The notes beneath the pieces were generated by a model. The model was given only the letters and a program-made list of their open reading frames with translations. It had not been told where the DNA came from and made no database searches. Shown here piece after piece: positions 24,582 to 32,073 of a stretch of 64,000 bases of DNA. The stretch's first letter is position 1; each line of letters opens with the position of its first letter. The translations under genes were made by a program, and so were the position numbers. The stretch is from the NCBI RefSeq assembly GCF_000384295.1, contig NZ_KB913037.1, forward strand, positions 4,412,868-4,476,867, in the 5' to 3' direction. Source of the DNA: Amycolatopsis balhimycina FH 1894 (GTDB lineage: Bacteria; Actinomycetota; Actinomycetes; Mycobacteriales; Pseudonocardiaceae).

Positions 24582-25136
24582 ATGAGTTCAGACGGTCTCG
24601 CGTCCTTCGGCTACGAGCTGGGCCTGCTCAAGCGCGTCCGGCGGTCGGGCTGGTGGCACGCGGGGGTCCGCGACCCGGAGTCGGTCGGCGAGCACAGCCT
24701 CCGGGCCGCGCAGCTGGCCGCGCTGATCGCGGCGGAGGAAGGAGCGTCGCCGGAGCGGGCGGCGTTCCTGGCGATCTGGCACGACACGCAGGAGACGCGC
24801 ACCGGCGACCTGCCGCTGACGGCGGTCGGCTACCTGCGCAAGCCGGAGCCGCGGGAGATCACGGCGGACCAGACGGCGTCGCTGCCGGAGCAGTCCCGGG
24901 ACCTGGTCCGCGGCGCGGTGGACGAGTACGAAACCCGTTCCTCGGCCGAGGCGTTGTGCGCGAAGGACGCGGACAAGCTGGAGATGCTGCTGCAGGCGCT
25001 GGAATACCGGGACATCGGCGTGCGGCCCGTCGACGAGTGGATCGAGTCGGCGCGGAAGGGGCTCACGACCGAGACCGCGCGGAAGATCGCCGAAGCGGCG
25101 TTGACGTTGTCACCGCTCTCCTGGCGCGATCGGTGA
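24582..25136 (+). CDS. HD-domain phosphohydrolase (YfbR/HDDC2-like)
   Basis: A 184-aa HD protein. Metal ligands are visible in SVGEHSLRAAQLAALI (His), IWHDTQETRTGDL (His-Asp) and KDADKLEMLLQALEY (Asp). Proteins of this group are 5'-deoxynucleotidases or related phosphohydrolases. It starts 9 bp after the permease stop, so it is almost certainly co-transcribed with it. Why a nucleotidase would accompany a lactate-type permease is unclear. Its last 27 bp overlap the convergent membrane-protein gene. Confidence 0.87.
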   Translation: MSSDGLASFGYELGLLKRVRRSGWWHAGVRDPESVGEHSLRAAQLAALIAAEEGASPERAAFLAIWHDTQETRTGDLPLTAVGYLRKPEPREITADQTASLPEQSRDLVRGAVDEYETRSSAEALCAKDADKLEMLLQALEYRDIGVRPVDEWIESARKGLTTETARKIAEAALTLSPLSWRDR

Positions 25137-25910
25137 CTCCCAGTCGGCGATCGCCGCCGACCTGACCGTCCCGTCCGCGATGCTGTGCGAGATCAGGCTG
25201 TGCGACTGGCGGAACCGCTGGCGAGCCTGCGCGAACAGGTAGCCGTCGACGATCACGGTCCCCGCCAGCAGGAGCACCTTGACCCACGCGGGCACGGACA
25301 GGTCGACGCACACCGCCACCGCGAGGATCGGCAACGGCAGCAAGATGGCGTCGCGGAACTCGCTCTCCCCCTTGATCCGGCTGAATTCGGCGTACAGCTC
25401 CGGTTTCGCGACGATCAGCCGCGGTGACATGAACAGCACCTGGTGCACCGCGTCGAGCGCGAGCCGGTCGATCTCGTGCCGGTCGTCCCCGCGCGGTGTG
25501 GCGTCGGACGTCGTGCTGTCCTGGTGCCGCCGGTAGTCCAGGCGGATCCGATCGCGGACGCGGACGAGCGCGCGCGTGCTGAGCGGCCGGAACACCGAGA
25601 GCAGCCCGCGTGGCCACCGGTCGAGGCTGTCCGGCGTCAGCCGCCTCAGGTAGGCGGCGCTCAGCTGGAAGAACACCGACTGCATGAACGTGCCGGTCAC
25701 CTCGCCGATCAGCAGGCACAGCACGCTGATCGCGGCAAGGCGGCCGCCGGTGCCGAACAGCTCCAGCAGCTCGAGCGCCGGTTTCCCCAGCAGATCCGCC
25801 GACGGCGGGTGGTAGTGGCCGATCAGCAGCCAGCCGGCGCAGAACCACATGTAGCCCGCGACCAGCGCGCTGCGGACGTCCCGGAAGCCGGGCAGCAGGG
25901 AGGCGAGCAC
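25110..25910 (-). CDS. Hypothetical membrane protein
   Basis: A 266-aa protein with GTG start 25910. I do not recognise the family. It has helices near residues 14-32 (ALVAGYMWFCAGWLLIG), 57-80 (LAAISVLCLLIGEVTGTFM) and 195-225 (ILLPLPILAVAVCVDLSVPAWVKVLLLAG), with a charged cytoplasmic stretch between. It starts 4 bp before the end of the ECF42 gene and may be on the same transcript. Its 3' end is antisense to the last 27 bp of the HD gene. Confidence 0.75.
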   Translation of the reverse strand: MLASLLPGFRDVRSALVAGYMWFCAGWLLIGHYHPPSADLLGKPALELLELFGTGGRLAAISVLCLLIGEVTGTFMQSVFFQLSAAYLRRLTPDSLDRWPRGLLSVFRPLSTRALVRVRDRIRLDYRRHQDSTTSDATPRGDDRHEIDRLALDAVHQVLFMSPRLIVAKPELYAEFSRIKGESEFRDAILLPLPILAVAVCVDLSVPAWVKVLLLAGTVIVDGYLFAQARQRFRQSHSLISHSIADGTVRSAAIADWESPIAPGER

Positions 25911-25914
25911 GACG

Positions 25915-27180
25915 TCAGCGGCCCACCGCCGTCGCGCGATCCAGTAGCAGGGCGCGTTCGCGGGCGTTCTCGGTCATCTTCGCCGCCCGCCGGAACTCCT
26001 GCTCGGCCTCCTCAAGCCGGCCCAGTTTCTGCAACAGGTCGCCGCGGACGCTGGGGAGCAGATGGTACTCCTTCAACGCCGGGTCGCCGGCGACCGCGTC
26101 GACGACCTCCAGGCCCGCCGACGGCCCGTACGCCATCGCCACCGCGACCCCGCGGTTCAGCTCGATCACCGGGGACGGCTGGAGCTGGCCGAGACCTTCG
26201 TAGAGCGCGGCGATCCGCGCCCAGTCCGTCTCCGACGCCGTCCGGGCCCGCGCGTGGCAGGCCGCGATCTCCGCCTGGGCGGAGTACGGCCCGTACGCGC
26301 CTTCGGCGAGCTGCTCCGACAGGGCCAGCGCCGCGAGGCCGTGCTGGATCAGCAGCCGGTCCCAGCGGGAACGGTCCTGGTCCAGTAGCAGCACCGGCTC
26401 GCCGTTCGGGCCGATGCGGGCTTTCGCCCGGGACGCCTGGAGCTCCATCAGCGCGACCAGGCCGTGCACCTCCGGCTCGCCCGGCATCAGCCCGGCGAGC
26501 ACGCGGCCGAGCCGCATCGCCTCCTCGCACAGCGCCGGCCGCATCCAGTCGTCGCCGCGGGTGGCCGAGTAACCCTCGTTGAACACCAGGTAGAGGACTT
26601 CGAGCACGGACGACAGCCGCGCGACCCGCTCGTCGCCCTCCGGCACCTCGAAGGGCACCTTCGCCGCGGCGAGGGCCTTCTTCGCCCGCACGATCCGCTG
26701 CGCGATCGTCGATTCGCGGACGAGGAAGGCGCGCGCGATCTCGTCGGTGGTCAGGCCGCCGAGCATGCGCAGCGTCAGCGCGACCCGCGCCTGCGTGTTC
26801 AGCACCGGGTGGCAGGCGACGAACAGCAGGCGCAGGACGTCGTCCTCGATGTGGTCGTCGAGCGCGGCGTCGAAGTCGGGCAGCACCCCCTCGCCGAGCT
26901 GCTGGTCGCGCCCGACTTCCTCGAGTTTCTCGGCGTACCGCTCGTTGCGGCGGAACTGGTCGACCGCGCGGCGCTTGGCGATGGTCATCAGCCACGCGCC
27001 GGGGTTGCGCGGCACGCCGGACTCCGGCCACTGCTCCAGCGCCGCGACCAGCGCGTCCTGCGCCAGTTCCTCGGCGAGACCGACGTCGCCGCGGGCCATC
27101 CGGGCCAGGCCCGCGATGAGCCGCGGCGCCTCGATCCGCCAGACCGTTTCGACCGTTCTGTGGGCGTCCGCTACCGTCAC
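25915..27180 (-). CDS. ECF RNA polymerase sigma factor, ECF42 group (DUF6596, TPR-like tail)
   Basis: A 421-aa sigma factor. Region 2 is RGDVGLAEELAQDALVAALEQW with PGAWLMTIAKRRAVDQFRR. Region 4 is MLGGLTTDEIARAFLVRESTIAQRIVRAKKAL. The long C-terminal half is the ECF42 extension of helical repeats, which replaces the function of a separate anti-sigma factor. ECF42 genes occur next to DGPF-domain genes, and two of these lie directly upstream here. The GTG 27180 starts 39 bp after the DGPF gene ends. Confidence 0.93.
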   Translation of the reverse strand: MTVADAHRTVETVWRIEAPRLIAGLARMARGDVGLAEELAQDALVAALEQWPESGVPRNPGAWLMTIAKRRAVDQFRRNERYAEKLEEVGRDQQLGEGVLPDFDAALDDHIEDDVLRLLFVACHPVLNTQARVALTLRMLGGLTTDEIARAFLVRESTIAQRIVRAKKALAAAKVPFEVPEGDERVARLSSVLEVLYLVFNEGYSATRGDDWMRPALCEEAMRLGRVLAGLMPGEPEVHGLVALMELQASRAKARIGPNGEPVLLLDQDRSRWDRLLIQHGLAALALSEQLAEGAYGPYSAQAEIAACHARARTASETDWARIAALYEGLGQLQPSPVIELNRGVAVAMAYGPSAGLEVVDAVAGDPALKEYHLLPSVRGDLLQKLGRLEEAEQEFRRAAKMTENARERALLLDRATAVGR

Positions 27181-27219
27181 CCGGCCATCAGACAGGGTGA
27201 TCCGGCGCGGTGCAACCCA

Positions 27220-27567
27220 CTAGCCGTCGACCGGGCGGATCTCCAACACCCCGCTCGGCGCGTCGAAGCACGGCGCGCGCTTCATCAGCTCGACGACGTC
27301 TTCGAGCGATTCGCCGTTCAGCAGCCAGACTCCGGCGATCAGCTCCTTCGTCTCCGCGAACGGCCCGTCGATGACCTTCGGTTCCGCGGCGCCTTCGAAC
27401 AGCACGCGCACGCCGTCCGAACTCGGGGTGAGCCCTTCGGCGAACACGATCCGGCCCTCGGCGAACAGCTGGTCGTTGAACCGCGCCATCGTGGCCAGCT
27501 CGTCGGCGCTGGGTCCGATCCCGGCTTCCGAATCGGCGTTGGCCTTCACGATCACCAGGAATCGCAC
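27220..27567 (-). CDS. DGPF domain protein (YCII-related)
   Basis: The GTG 27567 gives 115 aa. RFLVIVKANADSEAGIGPS opens the protein and DGPFAETKELIAGVWLL is the motif that names the domain. The fold is a ferredoxin-like YCII barrel. DGPF proteins accompany ECF42 sigma factors and are thought to be part of their regulon. It overlaps no gene but begins five bases inside the end of the preceding paralogue's frame region, so coupling is likely. Confidence 0.88.
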   Translation of the reverse strand: MRFLVIVKANADSEAGIGPSADELATMARFNDQLFAEGRIVFAEGLTPSSDGVRVLFEGAAEPKVIDGPFAETKELIAGVWLLNGESLEDVVELMKRAPCFDAPSGVLEIRPVDG

Positions 27568-27571
27568 GGCG

Positions 27572-27997
27572 TCACGCCTCCCCGGCGGACTGCGCCCGCA
27601 GCCTGCCTTCCAGTTCGGCCACTTCCGGCGTGAGGTGCTCGAAGTCCGACGCCTCCGCGACCCGCCGGATCTCGACGACGCCGGCCTGGCCGTCGGGGTT
27701 GGGCATCCGCTTGATCCATTCGACGCACTCGTCGCGGTCACGGCACTGGAGGATCCAGAACCCGCCGACGAGCTCCTTGGTCTCGGCGAACGGGCCGTCG
27801 ACGACCTTGGGCTCTTCGGTGCTGGAGAAGACGATCCGCGCGCCCTGCGAGCTCGGCGTGAGGCCCTCGCCCGCCAGCATCACCCCGGCCTTGACCAGCT
27901 CTTCGTTGAACTTCGCCATCTCGGTCAGCAGCTCGGCGCTGGGGCCATTGCCCGCCTCGGAATCCTCGTTCGCCTTGACGATCACCATGAACCGCAC
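27572..27997 (-). CDS. DGPF domain protein (YCII-related), second copy
   Basis: The GTG 27997 follows AAAGGAG and gives 141 aa. VRFMVIVKANEDSEAGNGPS and DGPFAETKELVGGFWIL show it is a paralogue of the next gene. It has an extra C-terminal helix (LTPEVAELEGRLRAQS). It heads the three-gene ECF42 unit and is divergent from the Rsm22-like gene across 114 bp, where GAAACTAGCA near 28084 could be a rightward -10. Confidence 0.88.
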   Translation of the reverse strand: MRFMVIVKANEDSEAGNGPSAELLTEMAKFNEELVKAGVMLAGEGLTPSSQGARIVFSSTEEPKVVDGPFAETKELVGGFWILQCRDRDECVEWIKRMPNPDGQAGVVEIRRVAEASDFEHLTPEVAELEGRLRAQSAGEA

Positions 27998-28111
27998 AGC
28001 GGTCTCCTTTCGTTCGTTCTCGCCTACGCGTCGAACGGCCACGCGCCGGATCGACAGCCGCCGCCGGAAAACTTTTCGCGCCGGAAACTAGCAGCTCCGG
28101 GCCGCCCCGGG

Positions 28112-29125
28112 ATGGACAATCCGGACAGGGGAGAATCGGCAGCCGTGGCGGTTCTCCCCAATGACCTTTCCTCCGCGCTCGACGAAGAGCTGGCCAGGCA
28201 CCCCGTGGCCCGGCTGGCGCAGTCCGTCGACCGGCTCAGCACGCGCTATCGCCAAGGTGACGCGGCGACTTCACCGATCCTCAATTCCGAAGCCGACGTC
28301 GCCGCGTACGCCGGCTACCGCATGCCGGCGACCTACGCGGCTGTACACGCTGTGCTCGCCGAAGCCGCTTCACGCGCTCCGGGCTTCGAGCCGCGTACGC
28401 AGATCGACGTCGGCGGAGGCACCGGGGCGGCGGTGTGGGCGGCCGCGGCGGTGTGGCCGTCGCTGGCGAAGTGCACGGTGCTGGAGCAGGTCGCCGGCGC
28501 GATCGGGCTCGGCAAGCGGCTCGCCGCGGGCGCCGGGCTCGCGGCGGTCCGGGACGCGGAGTGGCGGCGCGGGTTCGTCGACCCGGCGGCGCCGTCCCCG
28601 GAAGCCGACCTCGTCACGCTGTCGTACGTGCTCGGCGAGCTGCCGGACGGAACGCGTACCGACGTCGTGCGCTGGCTGGCGGCGAAGGCCGGCACGGTCG
28701 CGCTGATCGAGCCGGGCACCCCCGCGGGTTACGAGCGCATCCGCACCGCCCGCGCCCAGCTGATCGAACTCGGCTTGAGCGTCGTCGCGCCGTGCCCGCA
28801 CGACGCCGCGTGCCCGATCGTGCCCGGCGAGGACTGGTGTCACTTCGCCGCGCGGCTCCCGCGGTCGGGGCTGCACCGGCGGCTGAAGGCGGGCACGCTC
28901 GGGTTCGAGGACGAGAAGTTCGCGTACGTCGTCGCGAGCCGGTCCGCCCCGGACCGGCCGGACGCGCGGATCATCCGGCACCCGAAGAAGCACAAGGGCT
29001 GGGTGGCGCTGGACCTCTGCACGGCGGACGGGCTGAAGCCGGGGGCGGCGGTCTCGAAGAAGCAGGGCCCGCGGTACCGGGCGGCCCGGGACGCCGAGTG
29101 GGGCGACGGCTGGTCTTCCCCCTGA
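28112..29125 (+). CDS. Rsm22-family small ribosomal subunit methyltransferase-like protein
   Basis: From ATG 28112 the protein has 337 aa; GTG 28145 with a weak GGGGAG is an alternative. The S-adenosylmethionine fold is seen in TQIDVGGGTGAAVWAAAAVWP and SYVLGELPDGTRTDVVRWLA. The Cys motif APCPHDAACPIVPGEDWCHFAARL matches the family's CP...CP...WCHF metal-cluster pattern. The C-terminus (IRHPKKHKGWVALDLCTADGL) is also typical. Yeast Rsm22 is mitochondrial; bacterial homologues are uncharacterised. A perfect 25-bp palindrome follows immediately. Confidence 0.87.
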   Translation: MDNPDRGESAAVAVLPNDLSSALDEELARHPVARLAQSVDRLSTRYRQGDAATSPILNSEADVAAYAGYRMPATYAAVHAVLAEAASRAPGFEPRTQIDVGGGTGAAVWAAAAVWPSLAKCTVLEQVAGAIGLGKRLAAGAGLAAVRDAEWRRGFVDPAAPSPEADLVTLSYVLGELPDGTRTDVVRWLAAKAGTVALIEPGTPAGYERIRTARAQLIELGLSVVAPCPHDAACPIVPGEDWCHFAARLPRSGLHRRLKAGTLGFEDEKFAYVVASRSAPDRPDARIIRHPKKHKGWVALDLCTADGLKPGAAVSKKQGPRYRAARDAEWGDGWSSP

Positions 29126-29131
29126 GCCCAT

Positions 29132-29186
29132 GTCCGTGAATGGCACATTGAGGGACATAGAGTCCCTCAATGTGCCATTCACGGAC
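29132..29186. repeat. Palindromic element, 25-bp perfect arms, 5-nt loop
   Basis: Arms 29132-29156 and 29162-29186 are exact reverse complements around ATAGA. The same design and a similar arm sequence recur at 39859-39913 and 44008-44058. Located 7 bp after the Rsm22 stop, it could end transcription before the histidine kinase gene. The loop differs in each copy while arms stay perfectly paired. Confidence 0.75.
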
Positions 29187-29228
29187 TCGGGATCCGTGGC
29201 AGGTCGAGGCGGCGGTTATCTTCGGCGG

Positions 29229-30557
29229 ATGACCCGGTTCCTGCCCCGGTCGACCCGGGTGCGGGTCGCCCTCTTCGCCGCGCTCGCCTCGGCGCTCGTG
29301 CTCGGTCTCGGCTCGTACTGGTTCGTCCAGTCGCTGCGAAGCGGCCTCGAGAACAGCGCGCGGGCGTTGGCGAACGACAAGGTCTACGCCGTGCTGGCCC
29401 TGCTCAACTCCGGTGTCGCTCCCGCCGACGTGCCCAAGCAGCTGGAAAAGGGCGGCGGGTACATGATCAGCAAGGAGCCGGTGAACCGCTGCTCGACCGG
29501 CCTCCCGGACGTGCCGTTCCAGGGCCGCGCCCAGGTGTTCTCCCCGAACTGCGTCATCGCGATGCCCTACGGCGAAGCAGACCAGGTGTACGTCGGCTCG
29601 GCCACGGCGAACCAGCGGTACTACGTCGACGCGGCCGAGTTCCTCGACCCGATCGGCCTCCAGACCGTGGACACGGCCGAGCGGATCCTATGGGGCGGCG
29701 TGCCCGCGGCGGCGCTGTTCATCGGCGGGGTCGCGTGGTTCGCCGTGCGGCGGTCGCTGCGCGCGGTCGGCGCCATCCGCGCCGAAGTGGACGGCGTGCG
29801 CGCGGCCGACCTCGGCCGGCGCGTTCCGGTGCCCGACTCCGGCGACGAGATCACCGCGCTCGCCGTGACGATGAACGAGATGCTCGCCCGGCTCGACCGG
29901 TCCGTGCGGCGGCAGAGCCAGTTCACCGCGGACGCGTCGCACGAACTGCGGACACCGCTGGCGTCGCTGCGCACCCAGCTCGAGGTGCAGCTCGCCCACC
30001 CGGACCGGCTCGACTGGCGCCGCAGCTGCGAAAACGCCGTGCTCGACGTGACGCGGATGGAGGCGCTGACCGGGGATCTGCTGCTGCTCAGCAAGCTGGA
30101 CGCGGACCAGCACGCGCGGCACGAGCCGGTCGCCCTGGCGGACCTGGTGACCCGGCACGCCGCCGCGCGGCTTCCCCGGGACGGCGTCGAGGTGACCACG
30201 GAAATCGAGGCCACACCGGTGGTCCGCGGCCACGCGGGACGGCTGGAGCGCGTCCTGCGCAACCTCGCCGACAACGCCGAGCGGCACGCGAAGAGCCGCG
30301 TGACGATCACGCTCACCGCGTCCGGCGGCCAGGCCGTCCTGTGCGTCCAGGACGACGGCCCCGGCATCCCGGCCGAGGACCGCGAGCGCGTCTTCGACCG
30401 TTTCGTGCGGCTCGACGACGACCGCGCCCGCGAAGACGGCGGCTCCGGGCTGGGCCTGGCGATCGCCGCGGAGATCGCGCGGACGCACAGCGGCACGCTG
30501 AACGTCGCCGACAGCGTGTCCGGGGCCCGGCTGGAACTCCGCTTACCGCTTGCCTGA
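29229..30557 (+). CDS. Orphan sensor histidine kinase
   Basis: A 442-aa kinase from ATG 29229. The first helix is VRVALFAALASALVLGLGSYWFV; a sensor of about 115 residues with two Cys (NRCSTG, PNCVIA) follows; the second helix is VPAAALFIGGVAWFAV. Then HAMP, HisKA FTADASHELRTPLASLRTQ, and the ATPase boxes NLADNAERHAKSR, DDGPGIP and GGSGLGLAIA. No response regulator gene adjoins. The next promoter carries three spaced repeats of the type OmpR-family regulators bind, so a distant partner may act there. Confidence 0.9.
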   Translation: MTRFLPRSTRVRVALFAALASALVLGLGSYWFVQSLRSGLENSARALANDKVYAVLALLNSGVAPADVPKQLEKGGGYMISKEPVNRCSTGLPDVPFQGRAQVFSPNCVIAMPYGEADQVYVGSATANQRYYVDAAEFLDPIGLQTVDTAERILWGGVPAAALFIGGVAWFAVRRSLRAVGAIRAEVDGVRAADLGRRVPVPDSGDEITALAVTMNEMLARLDRSVRRQSQFTADASHELRTPLASLRTQLEVQLAHPDRLDWRRSCENAVLDVTRMEALTGDLLLLSKLDADQHARHEPVALADLVTRHAAARLPRDGVEVTTEIEATPVVRGHAGRLERVLRNLADNAERHAKSRVTITLTASGGQAVLCVQDDGPGIPAEDRERVFDRFVRLDDDRAREDGGSGLGLAIAAEIARTHSGTLNVADSVSGARLELRLPLA

Positions 30558-30564
30558 AGGCTTC

Positions 30565-30591
30565 TTCAGCTCGCTTAAGCTTCCGTTCAGC
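30565..30591 (+). promoter_or_regulatory. Triple direct repeat upstream of the DUF2079 gene
   Basis: TTCAGC (30565-30570), TTAAGC (30575-30580) and TTCAGC (30586-30591) are spaced 10 and 11 bp, one helical turn each. This is the layout of OmpR/PhoB-type response regulator sites. It lies between the orphan kinase and the DUF2079 gene. Confidence 0.4.
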
Positions 30592-30613
30592 GTGGCCGCA
30601 CGAGCATCCCGCC

Positions 30614-31930
30614 ATGCTGATCGATCTCGCGCCCGTCCCCGGGCGCACGCGCGAAACCCGCGCGATCCCTTACGTCGTCGCCGCGGTCGCCTTCGCCGGG
30701 TATGCCGCGTGGTCGCTGCAGCGGCTCCGGACGTTCGACGCGAGCGGGTTCGACCTGGGGATCTTCGAACAGGCGGTGCGGTCGTACGCGCACGGGCACT
30801 GGCCGGTGTCGGACCTGCTCGGCGCGGACCGGCCGACGCTCGGCGACCACTTCCACCCGATCCTGGCGCTGCTCGCGCCGTGCTACCTGCTCTGGCCGTC
30901 GCCGGGTTGTCTGCTGGTCGCCCAGGCCCTGCTGTTCGCGGTGTCGGCGGTGCCGGTGACGCGGTGCGCGGTCGAGCTCCTGGGTGCGCGCCGGGGTGCG
31001 GTCGTCGGCGCCGGGTACGTGCTGTCGTGGGGTCTGCTGTCCGCCGTCAACTTCGACTTCCACGAAATCTGCTTCGCCGTCCCGATGCTGGCCTTCGCCG
31101 CCGAGCACCTGCTGCGCGAGCGGTGGCGGGCCGCGGTCTGGTGCGCGCTGCCGCTGGTGCTGGTCAAGGAGGACCTGCCGCTGACGCTCGCCGCCGTCGG
31201 CGTGGTGCTGGTGCTCAACCGGCAACGGCGGCTGGGCTGGACGGTGATCGTCTTCGGCGTCGTCACTTCCGCGTTGCTGTTCCTGGTCGTGTTGCCGGCG
31301 CTGAACCCGGCGGGCGCCTACGCGCACAACGGCGGCTTCAACCCCTTCGGCGGGGCGATCGTCAAGGTTTCGATGCTGCTGGCGTTGCTGGCACCGACGG
31401 CGTTCGCGGCCCTGCGGTCGCCGTTGCTGCTGCTGGCGGTGCCGACGCTGCTGTGGCGGCTGGTCTCGGCGAACGACCGCTACTGGGGAATGGGTTACCA
31501 CTACAGCGCCGTGCTGATGCCGATCGTGTTCCTCGCCGGCGTCCACGGCGCCCGGCGGCTCGCGCGCTATCTGCCGGCGTGTGCCCTGCTCGTCGGGCTG
31601 GGTTCGTTCGGCCTCCAGGCGGCCCACCTGACCAGCGGCGTCTGGACCCCGTCGCAGCGGGACGGCATCGACGCGGTGCTGGCGCGGATCCCGGACGGCG
31701 CGACGGTACTGGCGTCCAACCGGCTGGCCCCGCGCCTGACGTCTCGGTGCACGGTGCTGTTCTTCGACGGCGTGACGCCGCTGCGGCCGGAGTGGGTGGT
31801 GGTCGCGAACCCGGAACAGTCGTGGCCGACCACGCTGGCGACCAAGGCGGCCGCGGTGACGGAGCTGGAGAGCACGGGGTACCTGCGCGTCGACGGGACG
31901 GACTCCGTCGTGCTGCTCCACCGTGAGTAG
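30614..31930 (+). CDS. DUF2079 family polytopic membrane protein
   Basis: A 438-aa protein with about ten membrane helices. DUF2079 features are FDASGFDLGIFEQAVRSYAHGHWP near residue 40, LGDHFHPILALLAPCYLLWPSP, NFDFHEICFAVPMLAFA and LVLVKEDLPLTLA. The C-terminal 90 residues after the last helix form a soluble tail. The fold resembles GT-C glycosyltransferases, suggesting a lipid-linked sugar transferase, but no member is characterised as far as I know. It follows the orphan kinase by 56 bp. Confidence 0.85.
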   Translation: MLIDLAPVPGRTRETRAIPYVVAAVAFAGYAAWSLQRLRTFDASGFDLGIFEQAVRSYAHGHWPVSDLLGADRPTLGDHFHPILALLAPCYLLWPSPGCLLVAQALLFAVSAVPVTRCAVELLGARRGAVVGAGYVLSWGLLSAVNFDFHEICFAVPMLAFAAEHLLRERWRAAVWCALPLVLVKEDLPLTLAAVGVVLVLNRQRRLGWTVIVFGVVTSALLFLVVLPALNPAGAYAHNGGFNPFGGAIVKVSMLLALLAPTAFAALRSPLLLLAVPTLLWRLVSANDRYWGMGYHYSAVLMPIVFLAGVHGARRLARYLPACALLVGLGSFGLQAAHLTSGVWTPSQRDGIDAVLARIPDGATVLASNRLAPRLTSRCTVLFFDGVTPLRPEWVVVANPEQSWPTTLATKAAAVTELESTGYLRVDGTDSVVLLHRE

Positions 31931-32073
31931 GAAACTCGCAGCGGTAACCGGCCAGTCGGGGGGCGTGCCGGCCGGTTACCGCCGCACCGAGGAAGAGGGG
32001 ACCTCGCGCCAGGAATGACGCGCGGCCCGGCGCTTCACCCGATCGAGTGACGAGGGTGATCCAGCCACAAGCG

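Noticed and set aside
30587..31921. 444-codon minus-strand frame opposite DUF2079
   Set aside because: Gln/Arg/His-rich shadow of a clear membrane protein gene.
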